Source of the DNA: an uncultured Polaribacter sp.
GTDB taxonomy: Bacteria > Bacteroidota > Bacteroidia > Flavobacteriales > Flavobacteriaceae
Assembly (NCBI RefSeq): GCF_947503875.1
Contig: NZ_CANNFH010000004.1
Span: 62,001-126,000 of the forward strand
Length of the DNA stretch: 64,000 nucleotides
Direction of reading: 5' to 3'
Each line of letters starts with the position of its first letter. Position 1 is the stretch's first letter. The position numbers and the translations under genes were made by a program. Positions 43,951 through 53,079 of the stretch are shown piece by piece. Under the pieces are notes generated by a model. The model was given only the letters and a program-made list of their open reading frames with translations. It was not told the DNA's origin and made no database searches.

Positions 43951-45120
43951 ATGAAACAACACATATATACAACGTTAATACTCTTAATAACTTTAAGCGT
44001 TTTGTTTTCTTGTAAGCAAGAATCACAAACGTTTAATGGTGAGCAAGCATTACAAATTAGATATCAAAAATTAAAACAATACACTTTAGATTCTCTAGCT
44101 TTCCCAAGAAGCTATAATATTAAAGAAGATAAAATTAAAAAAGTACCTTCTAAAGATTGGACCAGTGGGTTCTATGCAGGAAACCTTTGGCAGATTTATG
44201 AAATCACAAAAGAAGACGCCTATAAAAATCTAGCAAAACAATGGACAGCTTTTATAGAAAAAGAGAAATTTAATGATGGAACTCATGATATGGGTTTTAA
44301 AGTTTTTTGCAGTTTTGGTAAAGGTTTAAAACATAAAAACAATCAAGAGTATAAAGATATTATTGTTAAAAGTGCACAAACCTTAATTACAAGATATAAT
44401 GACACTGTACAAAGTATTCGTTCTTGGAGTTTTAATAAAAAACGTTGGGATTTTCCGGTAATTATAGACAATATGATGAATTTAGAATTGTTGTTTGAAG
44501 CTACTAAAATTTCTAAAGATTCTACCTTTCATAAAATTGCCGTAAAGCACGCAAATACTACCTTAAAAAACCATTTTAGAGCAGATAATAGCACTTGGCA
44601 CGTTTTAGATTACAATCCTACCAATGGTAAAGTTAGAATGCGTGTAACACACCAAGGTATAAATGATGATTCTTCTTGGGCACGTGGCCAAGGTTGGGCA
44701 ATTTATGGTTTTACTATGGCTTACAGATATACTAAAGATACGAAATATTTAGAGCAAGCAAAAGCAACAGCTGCCTTTGTTTTAAATCATAAAAATTTAC
44801 CAGAAGACGGAATACCTTATTGGGATTTTGATGCACCAAACATACCAAATGAACCCAGAGATGTTTCTGCAGGTGCAATTGTAGCCTCTGCATTAATTGA
44901 ACTATATGATTACACAAAAGATGAAACTTATTTGAATTACAGTAAAAAGTTTCTAAAAAATGTACATACAGCAACTTACATATTACCCGAAAATATACAG
45001 GCGCCATTTATTTTAGATCACAGTTCTGGCGATTGGTCTAAGAGAGCAGAAATGGATGAACCAATAGTTTACGGAGACTATTATTTTTTAGAAGCTTTAC
45101 TAAGAATAAAATCAATTTAG
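43951..45120 (+). CDS. GH88 unsaturated glucuronyl hydrolase, lipoprotein
   Basis: This hydrolase removes the 4,5-unsaturated uronate from the non-reducing end of lyase products. It has 389 residues with a lipobox LFSC (Cys21). The (alpha/alpha)6 barrel shows DWTSGFYAGNLWQIYEIT, Asp113 in HDMGF and Asp173 in DNMMNLELLF, 60 residues apart like the catalytic Asp pair of characterised GH88 enzymes. RGQGWAIYGFTMAYR and RDVSAGAIVASALIELY complete the signature. It is followed 4 bp later by a GH2 gene. Its presence implies a lyase acting on a uronate-containing glycan; such products come from ulvan, glycosaminoglycan-like or pectic chains. Confidence 0.93.
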   Translation: MKQHIYTTLILLITLSVLFSCKQESQTFNGEQALQIRYQKLKQYTLDSLAFPRSYNIKEDKIKKVPSKDWTSGFYAGNLWQIYEITKEDAYKNLAKQWTAFIEKEKFNDGTHDMGFKVFCSFGKGLKHKNNQEYKDIIVKSAQTLITRYNDTVQSIRSWSFNKKRWDFPVIIDNMMNLELLFEATKISKDSTFHKIAVKHANTTLKNHFRADNSTWHVLDYNPTNGKVRMRVTHQGINDDSSWARGQGWAIYGFTMAYRYTKDTKYLEQAKATAAFVLNHKNLPEDGIPYWDFDAPNIPNEPRDVSAGAIVASALIELYDYTKDETYLNYSKKFLKNVHTATYILPENIQAPFILDHSSGDWSKRAEMDEPIVYGDYYFLEALLRIKSI

Positions 45121-45124
45121 ACTT

Positions 45125-47539
45125 ATGAAAATTAAATCATCCTTAATTGTATATACTATTTTCTTCACAATAAGTTTACTATTCACTTGTTGTAACAATA
45201 CTAACTTAGAAAATATAGGTAGAACAAAAACAAATATTAATAAAGATTGGCAATATTTAGAAAATAATACTCAAAATATTGATGCAGCTTTAGCAGTAAA
45301 AAAATGGCAGCCTGTAGACTTACCACATTCGTGGAATAGTCTAGATGCTACAGACATTGTACCAGGTTACAGAAGAAATGGTAGTTGGTACAAAAAAAAT
45401 ATTGATATCACTATAAACACAAATACCATTTATGAGCTATATTTTGAAGGTGTAAATATTACTTCAGAAATCTATGTAAATGGCAACAAAGTTGGTAGCC
45501 ATATAGGAGGTTATATAGGTTTTACCATAGATATTTCTAATGCTCTTAAAAATGGTACAAATGAAATTGTAGTAAGGGCAGATAATAGTTATAATCCAGA
45601 AATTATTCCTTCTCAAAAAAGCGATTTCTTCATTTTTGGTGGAATAACAAGAGATGTTTTTTTACAAACAAAGCCTAAAACACATTTGGCAAACTTAAAA
45701 TATACCACACCACAAGTTTCTAACACAAATGCAACGTTAGTTGGTTCTGTATCAGTTTTAAATGCAGATGGAAATGCAAAAGTAAAAGCCGTTTTATTAG
45801 ATTCTGATGGAAAATCTGTTGTAGAAAAAGAATTTACTATTGCAAATAATCAAGCAAAAATAGCTTTTAATAACATTGCAAACCCAAAACTTTGGGATAC
45901 AGAAAACCCAAATTTATATACTATAGAGGTTTCACTTTTATCAGAAGAAAAAACCATTGATAAAATTACTGATAAAGTTGGTTTTAGATGGTTTGAGTTT
46001 AAAGAATATGGTGCATTTTATCTTAACGGAAAAAGATTATTGTTAAGAGGAACGCACAGACACGAAGAACATGCTGGAGTTGGCGCTGCAATGAGCAATG
46101 CACAACATAGAGCAGATATGGAATTGATTAAAGAAATGGGAACCAACTTTGTACGTTTGGCCCACTACCCACAAGACCCAGAAATTTACAAAGCCTGTGA
46201 CGAATTAGGCTTATTAGTTTGGGACGAATTACCTTGGTGCAGAGGTGGTTTAGGAAACGACAATTGGAAAAGGAATACCAAAAATATGTTAACAGAAATT
46301 ATTGCACAAAACTATAACAGACCTAGTGTTATTATTTGGTCTTTAGGCAATGAAATGTATTGGTTACCAGATTTTGAAAACGGTGAAAACACAGAAAACA
46401 TAGGTGCTTATTTATCTGAATTAAACGACTTAGCACACAAATTAGATCCAACTAGAAAAACAGCTATTAGAAAATATTATGAAGGTGCAGATATTATAGA
46501 TGTATTCTCGCCGTCTATTTGGTCTGGTTGGTATTCTGGAAGTTACAAGAGCTACCAAAAAGCAATTGATAAATATAAAAAAGAATACAAACATTTTTTA
46601 CATGCAGAATATGGTGGCTCTAGTCATGTAGGACGCCATACAGAAAACCCAATTACTGGCGAAGGGAAAATACAAGCAGATGGTTGGGAAGAAGCTATTG
46701 TACAAACAGATGTTGCTAACATTGCCCAAATAGGAGATTGGTCTGAAAACTACATTGTAGATTTATTTGATTGGCATTTAAGAATATCTGAAAACGACGA
46801 CACTTTTGTAGGTAACGTTCAATGGGCATTTAAAGATTTTGGTACACCTCTAAGACCAGAAAATGCAATACCATACATGAACCAAAAAGGTTTGGTAGAT
46901 AGAGCTGGTAATAAAAAAGATGCTTTTTATGTTTTTAAAAGTTATTGGTCTAAAGAACCTTTTACATATATAGAATCGCATACTTGGACAGAGAGACAAG
47001 GGCCAAAAGGTTTGGCAAGAGCTATTAGTGTTTACTCAAACTGCCCAGAAGTAGAATTATCATTAAACGGTAAAAACTTAGGCACCAAAAAGAGAAATAC
47101 AAAAGATTTTCCTGCAGCTGGTTTAAACTGGAAATTACAGTTTAAAGAAGGCGAAAATACTTTAGTTGCTTCTGGTAAAACAGCAGACGGAAAAACGGTA
47201 AAAGATGAACTAAAAATAAATTACAGGTTTACCAAAAACGGAAAGCCCAAAAAACTAAAATTAGACTATAAATTACTAGAAAACGGAAACTACTTAATTA
47301 CTGCAGTTGCAATAGATGCAAAAGGTTTGCGGTGTTTAGATTATGAAAGTCGTGTTTACTTTCAATGCATGTCTGGTGGAGAAACCCTTAAAAGTTTAGG
47401 TACACCAACAGGCAGTGAAGTTATAGAACTGGCAAATGGTAAAGCTTCTATTGAAGTTAAAAGAGAAAATAAGAGTAAACCTTTAGTGATAATGGTATTA
47501 AACCAAAATTTTAAAGGAACGTATTTAACAATAAAATAA
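45125..47539 (+). CDS. GH2 glycoside hydrolase, lipoprotein
   Basis: This 804-residue family-2 enzyme is probably a beta-galactosidase or beta-glucuronidase. A lipobox LFTC precedes Cys22. A sugar-binding jelly roll, an immunoglobulin-like domain and a TIM barrel follow, with RGTHRHEEHAGVG, acid/base Glu410 (SLGNEMYW) and nucleophile Glu495 (LHAEYGG). A C-terminal DUF4982-like domain completes it. Coupled with GH88 it would trim neutral or uronic side groups before or after GH88 action. The end of this gene (GTYLTIK and stop) is echoed twice more in the noncoding DNA downstream. Confidence 0.93.
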   Translation: MKIKSSLIVYTIFFTISLLFTCCNNTNLENIGRTKTNINKDWQYLENNTQNIDAALAVKKWQPVDLPHSWNSLDATDIVPGYRRNGSWYKKNIDITINTNTIYELYFEGVNITSEIYVNGNKVGSHIGGYIGFTIDISNALKNGTNEIVVRADNSYNPEIIPSQKSDFFIFGGITRDVFLQTKPKTHLANLKYTTPQVSNTNATLVGSVSVLNADGNAKVKAVLLDSDGKSVVEKEFTIANNQAKIAFNNIANPKLWDTENPNLYTIEVSLLSEEKTIDKITDKVGFRWFEFKEYGAFYLNGKRLLLRGTHRHEEHAGVGAAMSNAQHRADMELIKEMGTNFVRLAHYPQDPEIYKACDELGLLVWDELPWCRGGLGNDNWKRNTKNMLTEIIAQNYNRPSVIIWSLGNEMYWLPDFENGENTENIGAYLSELNDLAHKLDPTRKTAIRKYYEGADIIDVFSPSIWSGWYSGSYKSYQKAIDKYKKEYKHFLHAEYGGSSHVGRHTENPITGEGKIQADGWEEAIVQTDVANIAQIGDWSENYIVDLFDWHLRISENDDTFVGNVQWAFKDFGTPLRPENAIPYMNQKGLVDRAGNKKDAFYVFKSYWSKEPFTYIESHTWTERQGPKGLARAISVYSNCPEVELSLNGKNLGTKKRNTKDFPAAGLNWKLQFKEGENTLVASGKTADGKTVKDELKINYRFTKNGKPKKLKLDYKLLENGNYLITAVAIDAKGLRCLDYESRVYFQCMSGGETLKSLGTPTGSEVIELANGKASIEVKRENKSKPLVIMVLNQNFKGTYLTIK

Positions 47540-48275
47540 GAATTTAACCAATTCCCCCAATTTTTGTAAGATACACTTGTAACTATTAGTATATATTTTT
47601 TAAATGATACAAGTGTACTTACAAAATATTTTTTGGTTAACCCTAAAAACAATTTTAAAGATTATACTGTCTTAAAAAATTATAGAAAAAATACGATAAT
47701 TGCTTACATAACATAACCACTACAGAAATGAAAAGAAATAGTAAAAATAAACCCACAAGTAAATTGGAATAAAACCATAAGCTTAAAAGAACGTATTTAA
47801 AAATTACACTAAAATTTAATCAATTCCCCCGATTTTTGTAAAATACAAGTGTACTTGCAAATTGTTTTTAAAAGTTCTAATAAAAAAAGTAAAAGGCTAC
47901 CTAATTCCCCCAGTTATACAAAAGATATATTTATTTTATTTGAAACAAATATAGTTAACTGAGGTAGCCGTTTACTTTTATACTAAATTGAATATGAGTC
48001 TTAAACTAGTATTAAAAATTGCTGTGTTTTAAACACTATTAAGAATAGTAAAAAAAGTAATGGCAACTTAAAAAAGCTAACTTAATGTTTACAAAAAAAT
48101 GAATTTATAATTAAAATACTTTTAAATAACATTCTTAAAGAAACGTATTTAACCATAAAATAAAAGGCTACCTAATTCTCCCCAAGATTTGTAAGGTATG
48201 CTTGTAAATAAATCGTGTATTTTTTCATTTTACATGAAATACAAGTGTATTTAACTTAGGTAGCTATATTTTACA
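47540..48275. repeat. Cluster of four related hairpin repeats
   Basis: Four degenerate copies lie in noncoding DNA: about 47544-47640, 47789-47870, 47888-47977 and 48157-48274. Each has an AATTCCCCC or AATTCTCCCC block just inside the left arm. Copies 1 and 4 share the internal arms TTGTAAG-ATACACTTGTA / TACAAGTGTA; copy 2 is collapsed and lacks the loop. Outer arms differ but pair within each copy: TTAACCAA/TTGGTTAA in copy 1, AGGCTACCT/AGGTAGCC in copy 3, GGCTACCTAA/TTAGGTAGCT in copy 4. Copies 2 and 4 are preceded by AACGTATTTAA, as at the end of the GH2 gene. No ORF is present. Confidence 0.7.
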
Positions 48276-48297
48276 AATAATTTTAAAATTAGACAAG

Positions 48298-48392
48298 CTC
48301 GCGTTAAGGGTTGCAGTGAAAAGCCCACAGTGAGGTACGAACGAGGACTTGCAACGGAAAACCTGACCCTTGTGGTAACGCCCAAAAAAAAA
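48298..48392. ncRNA. Structured intergenic element, possible RNA or REP family
   Basis: GCGTTAAGGGTTGCAGTG at the left and ACTTGCAACGG ... GACCCTTGTGGTAACGC at the right give nested pairings (GCGTTA/TAACGC, AGGGT/ACCCT, GTTGCA/TGCAAC). It is clearly more GC-rich than its surroundings and lies just before the serS promoter region. It resembles a dispersed element I associate with Flavobacteriaceae intergenic regions; whether it is transcribed is unknown. Confidence 0.45.
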
Positions 48393-48420
48393 TAGCCTTC
48401 ATATTTTTAATGTAGTAAGT

Positions 48421-48453
48421 TGTTACTATTAAAAGGACAAATTATATATTTGC
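48421..48453 (+). promoter_or_regulatory. serS promoter
   Basis: TATATTTG at 48446-48453 with a TTG 22 bp upstream (48421-48423), 19 bp before the serS ATG. The spacer is longer than the usual 17-20, so the -33 assignment is uncertain. Confidence 0.55.
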
Positions 48454-48472
48454 ATTCTTAAATTCTTACAGA

Positions 48473-49747
48473 ATGTTACAAGTACAATTTATTAGAGAAA
48501 ATAAAGAAACAGTATTGGCAGGTTTAGCAAAACGTAATTTTGCGGATGCAGAAAATATTGTTAAAAAAGTATTAGATACAGATGAAAACAGGAGAGCAAC
48601 ACAGGTTGCTTTAGATGATATTTTAGCTGAATCTAATAAACTATCTAAAGAAATTGGTGGTCTTTTTAAGTCTGGTGAGATACAAAAAGCCAATATTCTA
48701 AAAGAAAAAACTAGTAAATTAAAAGAAGATTCTAAAACAATAACTGAACAGTTAAATACACTTGCCGAAGATTTACAGGCCTTATTGTACCAAATACCAA
48801 ACATACCACATGCCTCTGTTAAAGCGGGTAACTCTGAGGAAGATAATGAGAAAATTTTTAGTGAAGGAACTATACCAAATTTAGGCGAAAATGCTTTGCC
48901 ACACTGGGAATTGGCTAAAAAATACGATATTATAGATTTTGAATTAGGAAACAAAATTACAGGTGCAGGTTTTCCGGTATATAAAGGGAAAGGCGCACGT
49001 TTACAACGTGCATTAATCAACTATTTTTTAGATAAAAATATTGAGGCAGGTTATAAGGAATACCAAGTACCACATTTGGTAAATACAGCATCTGCCACTG
49101 CAACAGGGCAACTGCCAGATAAAGATGGCCAAATGTACCATGCCACAGAAGATAATTTGTTTTTAATACCTACAGCAGAAGTGCCCATTACCAATATGTT
49201 TCGTGGAGATTTATTGCAAGAAACAGATTTCCCTATTACAGCAACAGGTTACACGCCTTGTTTTAGAAGGGAAGCAGGTAGTTATGGCGCGCATGTGCGT
49301 GGTTTAAATAGATTGCATCAATTTGATAAAGTAGAAATTGTTAGAATAGAGCACCCAAATAACTCTTACAATGCCTTAAATGACATGGTAGAGCATATTA
49401 AAAACATTTTACGTGAATTAAAATTACCCTACAGAATTTTACGTTTGTGTGGTGGAGATACTGGTTTTACAGCTGCTTTAACTTTCGATTTCGAATTGTT
49501 TTCTACAGCCCAAGACAGGTGGTTAGAAATAAGTTCTGCTTCTAATTTTGAAACTTTTCAAGCAAATAGATTAAAACTTCGTTTTAAAAATGCCGACGGT
49601 AAAAGTAAATTAGCCCATACTTTAAACGGTAGTTCTTTAGCTTTACCTAGAGTTTTAGCAGGAATCTTAGAAAACTACCAAACTGCTGACGGTATTAAAA
49701 TACCAGATGTTTTGGTGCCTTATTGTGGGTTTTCTATAATCAATTAA
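48473..49747 (+). CDS. serS: Seryl-tRNA synthetase
   Basis: This class II aminoacyl-tRNA synthetase charges tRNA-Ser. Its 424 residues comprise an N-terminal coiled coil (about 30-110) and a catalytic core with motif 2 FRREAGSYG and motif 3 near the C-terminus (HTLNGSSLALPRVLAGILEN). Full length with no anomaly. Confidence 0.98.
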   Translation: MLQVQFIRENKETVLAGLAKRNFADAENIVKKVLDTDENRRATQVALDDILAESNKLSKEIGGLFKSGEIQKANILKEKTSKLKEDSKTITEQLNTLAEDLQALLYQIPNIPHASVKAGNSEEDNEKIFSEGTIPNLGENALPHWELAKKYDIIDFELGNKITGAGFPVYKGKGARLQRALINYFLDKNIEAGYKEYQVPHLVNTASATATGQLPDKDGQMYHATEDNLFLIPTAEVPITNMFRGDLLQETDFPITATGYTPCFRREAGSYGAHVRGLNRLHQFDKVEIVRIEHPNNSYNALNDMVEHIKNILRELKLPYRILRLCGGDTGFTAALTFDFELFSTAQDRWLEISSASNFETFQANRLKLRFKNADGKSKLAHTLNGSSLALPRVLAGILENYQTADGIKIPDVLVPYCGFSIIN

Positions 49748-49818
49748 ACGTATTAATTGCCGTTTTTTAGGTCTTAGTTTGCAGTCTAAACACTATTATT
49801 AAAAAAAAAAAATACAAG

Positions 49819-49835
49819 AGTGAGAAACTCTCACT
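49819..49835 (-). terminator. Intrinsic terminator for the 47-residue gene
   Basis: AGTGAGA-AAC-TCTCACT hairpin; on the minus strand it is followed by TTGTATTTTTTTTTT. It lies 31 bp past the small ORF's stop. Confidence 0.65.
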
Positions 49836-49865
49836 TTTGAGAAATGTCTGCAAAAAAATAGGCTA

Positions 49866-50009
49866 TTAATTTGCGATTACAGTAACCATTAATTTTTTAT
49901 ACTTATTCATTTCTACTAAAGATTGTAAGTATGCAGAAATTTGACCGTTTTTCATGTATTGTTTCGCGTTATTTTTTGCAATTTCGTATTGTTTGGTAAA
50001 AGTATTCAT
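49866..50009 (-). CDS. Small basic protein, 47 residues
   Basis: The ORF encodes MNTFTKQYEIAKNNAKQYMK, then NGQISAYLQSLVEMNKYKKL, then MVTVIAN. It looks helical and basic, with evenly spaced Tyr, Lys and Leu, unlike random AT-rich translation. It resembles small unnamed proteins I associate with flavobacterial genomes, not verified. A terminator with a long T-run follows on the same strand. It is convergent with serS and divergent from the TPR gene. Function unknown. Confidence 0.6.
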   Translation of the reverse strand: MNTFTKQYEIAKNNAKQYMKNGQISAYLQSLVEMNKYKKLMVTVIAN

Positions 50010-50119
50010 AATTTTAAATTTTGATAAGTTATATACCTTAAGTCAATTTTTATGCCAAAACCTTACAATACTCCTTAAAAATAGATTTGGTTTCGTTTAA
50101 AATTCACATTAATGTTGAT

Positions 50120-50127
50120 TATCTTTG
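50120..50127 (+). promoter_or_regulatory. -7 promoter element of the TPR gene
   Basis: TATCTTTG matches TAnnTTTG and ends 7 nt before the ATG at 50135, predicting a very short 5' leader. Confidence 0.45.
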
Positions 50128-50134
50128 ATTCGGT

Positions 50135-51949
50135 ATGAGAAAAATAATTTTAATTACTTTATTAATAATCAGCTGTTTTAGTTTTGCACAAAATGCAAAA
50201 CAACAACAAGCGCGTAATAATTATTTACTTGCAGAAAACTACTACAGAGCAGGAGAATACGAAAAAGCAACTCAGCTTTATAAGAAACTATATGAATATT
50301 CTCCTTTTAACACCAACTACTTAGGGCGTTTAATAGCGTGTTACCAAGAAACTAATCAATTTTTAGATGCCAAAAAGCTTTTAAATGAGCGCATAAAAGC
50401 AAATAACAAGCATATTTTCTTATTTGTATATTTAGGTTATAATTTTGAGCGAAATGGAGACAAAGAAAAAGCAGAAGAAAACTATACTATTGCCTTAAAG
50501 GCATTAGAAAAAATTCCTTCTTATGGCGGTTTATTAGGTAGAATATTTAAAGATTACAACCTCTTAGACAAAGCTATTTTAGCTTACCAAAAAGCAATGG
50601 AAGCTAATAAAAATGCCAATTATAACTTTCAGATAGCTCAAATTTATGGAGAAAAAGCAGCCTATAAAGAAATGTTTGAGGCTTACATAAATATGGTAGA
50701 TAAAAATGAACGGTATTACACTACTGTTTTGCGCGATATTAGTAAATATATTACAGATGATGCAGAAAATGAAGCCAACATTCTATTTAGAAAAACATTG
50801 CTAAAAAAGTCCTTAAGCAAACCTAAAGATGTTTGGAATGTGCTTTTAAGCTGGTTGTTTACGCAGCAGAAACAATATGGTAAAGCACTTTTACAAGAAA
50901 AAGCATTATACCAAAGATTACCCGAAGATTTAAGCACAATTTTTACCTTAGCTAAAATTGCCTTTGAAAATGAGGCTTATGAAGCGTCTGAAGAATGTTT
51001 TAATTATATTATAGAAAAAACATCTAATAAAAATGAAGCCATAAATGCTCATTTATTTTTGGCAAAAATAGCGATAGCTACAAAAAACCCAGAGACAGAA
51101 AATTTATTTCAAGATTTATTTAGAGAGTTTGGTAAAAATAGTGCAACTATTAACTTGCAAGTAGCCTATGCAGATTTTTTAACCTTTTCTGCAAACCAAC
51201 CAGAACAGGCAAATAAAGTGTTAGAAGAGGCTTTATTGTATGCCAATTCTAAATTCTCTAAAGCCAGAATTAAACTAAAGTTAGGCGATGTTTTAGTATT
51301 TACAGGAAAATACAACAAAGCTTTAATCTACTTTTCGCAAATACAAACCCAACTAAAAAACCACGTGCTTGCGCAAGAGGCGCGTTTTAAAGTGGCACAA
51401 ACTAGCTATTTTAAAGGAGATTTTGAATGGGCAAAAGCACAGGCAAAAGTTTTAAAAGGTTCTACTACGCAATTAATTGCGAATGATGCTGTAGATTTAT
51501 TTTTAAAAATTTCTGATAATGAACCCGTAGACTCTATTCCTTCTGGATTAAAACAATTGGCAAATGCAGAATTATTAGCCTTTCAAAATAAAGACGATGA
51601 AGCGTTAATGGAATTAGACAACCTTATTAATTCTAAAGATATATTAATAAATGGTTTAATACCGAGTGAAGTAATTTACGATGATGTTTTCTTTTTTAGA
51701 GCAAAATTACTCATCAAACAAGAAAAATACGAAGAAGCTATTTTAGATTTAGCTAAAATTGTAGCGGCAGATAACCAAGGTTTTTTAACAGATGACGTCT
51801 ATTTTATTATGGCAGAAATGTATGAGAAATTGAATAATACAGAAAAAGCACAAAAGTATTACCAGAAAATAATTTTTGATTATCCTTCTAGTATTTTTCT
51901 AGTAGATGCCAGAAAAAGATACAGAAAATTAAGAGGAGATACTATTTAG
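50135..51949 (+). CDS. Tetratricopeptide-repeat protein, secreted
   Basis: This 604-residue protein has a signal peptide (MRKIILITLLIISCFSFAQ, cleavage near 19-20) and TPR-like helical repeats throughout (for example LAENYYRAGEYEKATQLYKK and the C-terminal MAEMYEKLNNTEKAQKYYQK). It is probably periplasmic and involved in protein-protein contacts. It is followed within 70 bp by the DUF4286 gene. The specific role is not evident. Confidence 0.88.
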   Translation: MRKIILITLLIISCFSFAQNAKQQQARNNYLLAENYYRAGEYEKATQLYKKLYEYSPFNTNYLGRLIACYQETNQFLDAKKLLNERIKANNKHIFLFVYLGYNFERNGDKEKAEENYTIALKALEKIPSYGGLLGRIFKDYNLLDKAILAYQKAMEANKNANYNFQIAQIYGEKAAYKEMFEAYINMVDKNERYYTTVLRDISKYITDDAENEANILFRKTLLKKSLSKPKDVWNVLLSWLFTQQKQYGKALLQEKALYQRLPEDLSTIFTLAKIAFENEAYEASEECFNYIIEKTSNKNEAINAHLFLAKIAIATKNPETENLFQDLFREFGKNSATINLQVAYADFLTFSANQPEQANKVLEEALLYANSKFSKARIKLKLGDVLVFTGKYNKALIYFSQIQTQLKNHVLAQEARFKVAQTSYFKGDFEWAKAQAKVLKGSTTQLIANDAVDLFLKISDNEPVDSIPSGLKQLANAELLAFQNKDDEALMELDNLINSKDILINGLIPSEVIYDDVFFFRAKLLIKQEKYEEAILDLAKIVAADNQGFLTDDVYFIMAEMYEKLNNTEKAQKYYQKIIFDYPSSIFLVDARKRYRKLRGDTI

Positions 51950-52015
51950 TTGATGGTTGATGTAGTTATATTTTATAAAATAACTAAACCCTATAATCTT
52001 AAAATAATAAGAAAA

Positions 52016-52345
52016 ATGTATATATATAACGTAACTATAAATATAGACGATACTGTTCATAAAGAATGGTTAAGCTGGATTAGCTCTAAAATAACGCAAG
52101 TTTTAGATACTGGGAAATTTACCTCTGCAAAACTTACTGAAGTTTTGGTAGAAGAAGAAATGGGTGGTAAAACCTATTCTGTGCAATATACTACACCTAA
52201 TAAAGAAACTTTAGATGCTTATTACAAAGAAAATGCAGCCAATCTACAAGCAGAAGGTTTACAAAAGTTTGGGGCTAAAATGTTAACTTTTAGAACAGAA
52301 TTACGCGTTGTACAAGAGTTTTTTCCAATTAGCCATAGTAATTAA
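52016..52345 (+). CDS. DUF4286-like protein
   Basis: This is a 109-residue protein starting MYIYNVTINIDDTVHKEWLS. The ATG at 52016 is preferred to the upstream in-frame TTG at 51950 because the family starts directly with the MYIYN strand and the extra 22 residues look like chance translation. The sequence TYSVQYTTPNKETLDAYYKE and the C-terminal FRTELRVVQEF fit the small DUF4286 family of unknown function common in flavobacteria. It is probably co-transcribed with the TPR gene. Confidence 0.82.
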   Translation: MYIYNVTINIDDTVHKEWLSWISSKITQVLDTGKFTSAKLTEVLVEEEMGGKTYSVQYTTPNKETLDAYYKENAANLQAEGLQKFGAKMLTFRTELRVVQEFFPISHSN

Positions 52346-52354
52346 CACTCTTCT

Positions 52355-52972
52355 TTAGCGTTTGCTGGTACCTTTTAATTTAGCCCAAGTTCGATATAAC
52401 TTAAACAATTTACATTTATGATGTTCTACAAAAGCTTTTGCCCCTAACAAACCCAATTCTTCCGCATCAGAAATTAAAATAATAATAATAATAATAATAT
52501 CGTTTTTAGGCGTTTTATTTTGTTCTAAAAAAGCACGAATAGCTTCTAAAATGGTTACCACACCAGAACCTGCATTACTTGCACCAACAGAGGAATGTGG
52601 GGTAGAATCATAGTTCGTTAACAATAACAAAGCTTTTCCGTTTTCAGCACCTTTAATTTTTGCAACAATATTTTCTGTTGTAATACCTGAAAACCATTTT
52701 TTATTTATTACAGTTTGTGTTTATATTTCTGGTTATAAACCCAACTTTTCTAATTGCTTTACAATATAATTCTGTACAGTTTTGTGTTCCTTACTTCCTA
52801 CAAAATGTGCTTTTTCTAAAATATTTTTAAGATAAAACAAAGCATTATCTATAGAGAAATCCGTTTCTGCAACTTCTACTTTTTCTGTTATACTGGGTTT
52901 GGCATCAGAAAAACTCCAATAAATTACACTTATAATAAGTACTATAGAAATTATAGTAGAAAACCTTTTCAT
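52355..52972 (-). pseudogene. M28-family peptidase, disrupted remnant
   Basis: One continuous minus-strand frame of 206 codons encodes an N-terminal membrane helix, VGSKEHKTVQNYIVKQLEKL, then GADGENGKALLL-like text and LLLLTNYDSTPHSSVGASNA, then ISDAEELGLLGAKAFVEHHK, clear M28 aminopeptidase segments. Two in-frame TAA codons (52733-52735, 52721-52723) interrupt it. A run of seven AAT units (52478-52498) adds extra Ile residues before LISDAEELG. After VEHHK the text jumps to an unrelated short tail and stops, so most of the usual protein (700 residues or more) is deleted. Confidence 0.85.
52478..52500. repeat. AAT trinucleotide microsatellite
   Basis: Seven tandem AAT units inside the M28 pseudogene encode a run of Ile on the minus strand. 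Intact relatives normally have about three Ile here, so the tract has probably expanded since the gene was lost. Confidence 0.8.
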
Positions 52973-53079
52973 CTTAAATATTTGATTTTTATAAGAGTAA
53001 GAAAATTAAAATTGTTGCCGAAAAAAGGAAATTGAATAAATTTTTTGCTAACTTTAGAAAAACTATAAAACATACTATC

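Noticed and set aside
47540..48275. CRISPR-like array in the repeat cluster
   Set aside because: Repeats are unequal in length and spacing, each copy is itself a long hairpin, and no cas genes are near.
51950..52015. Upstream in-frame TTG start for the DUF4286 gene
   Set aside because: The added 22 residues look like chance translation; family members begin at the MYIYN strand encoded from 52016.
52478..52500. AAT repeat as a phase-variation switch
   Set aside because: The unit is three bases, so length changes do not shift the frame, and the gene is already disrupted.
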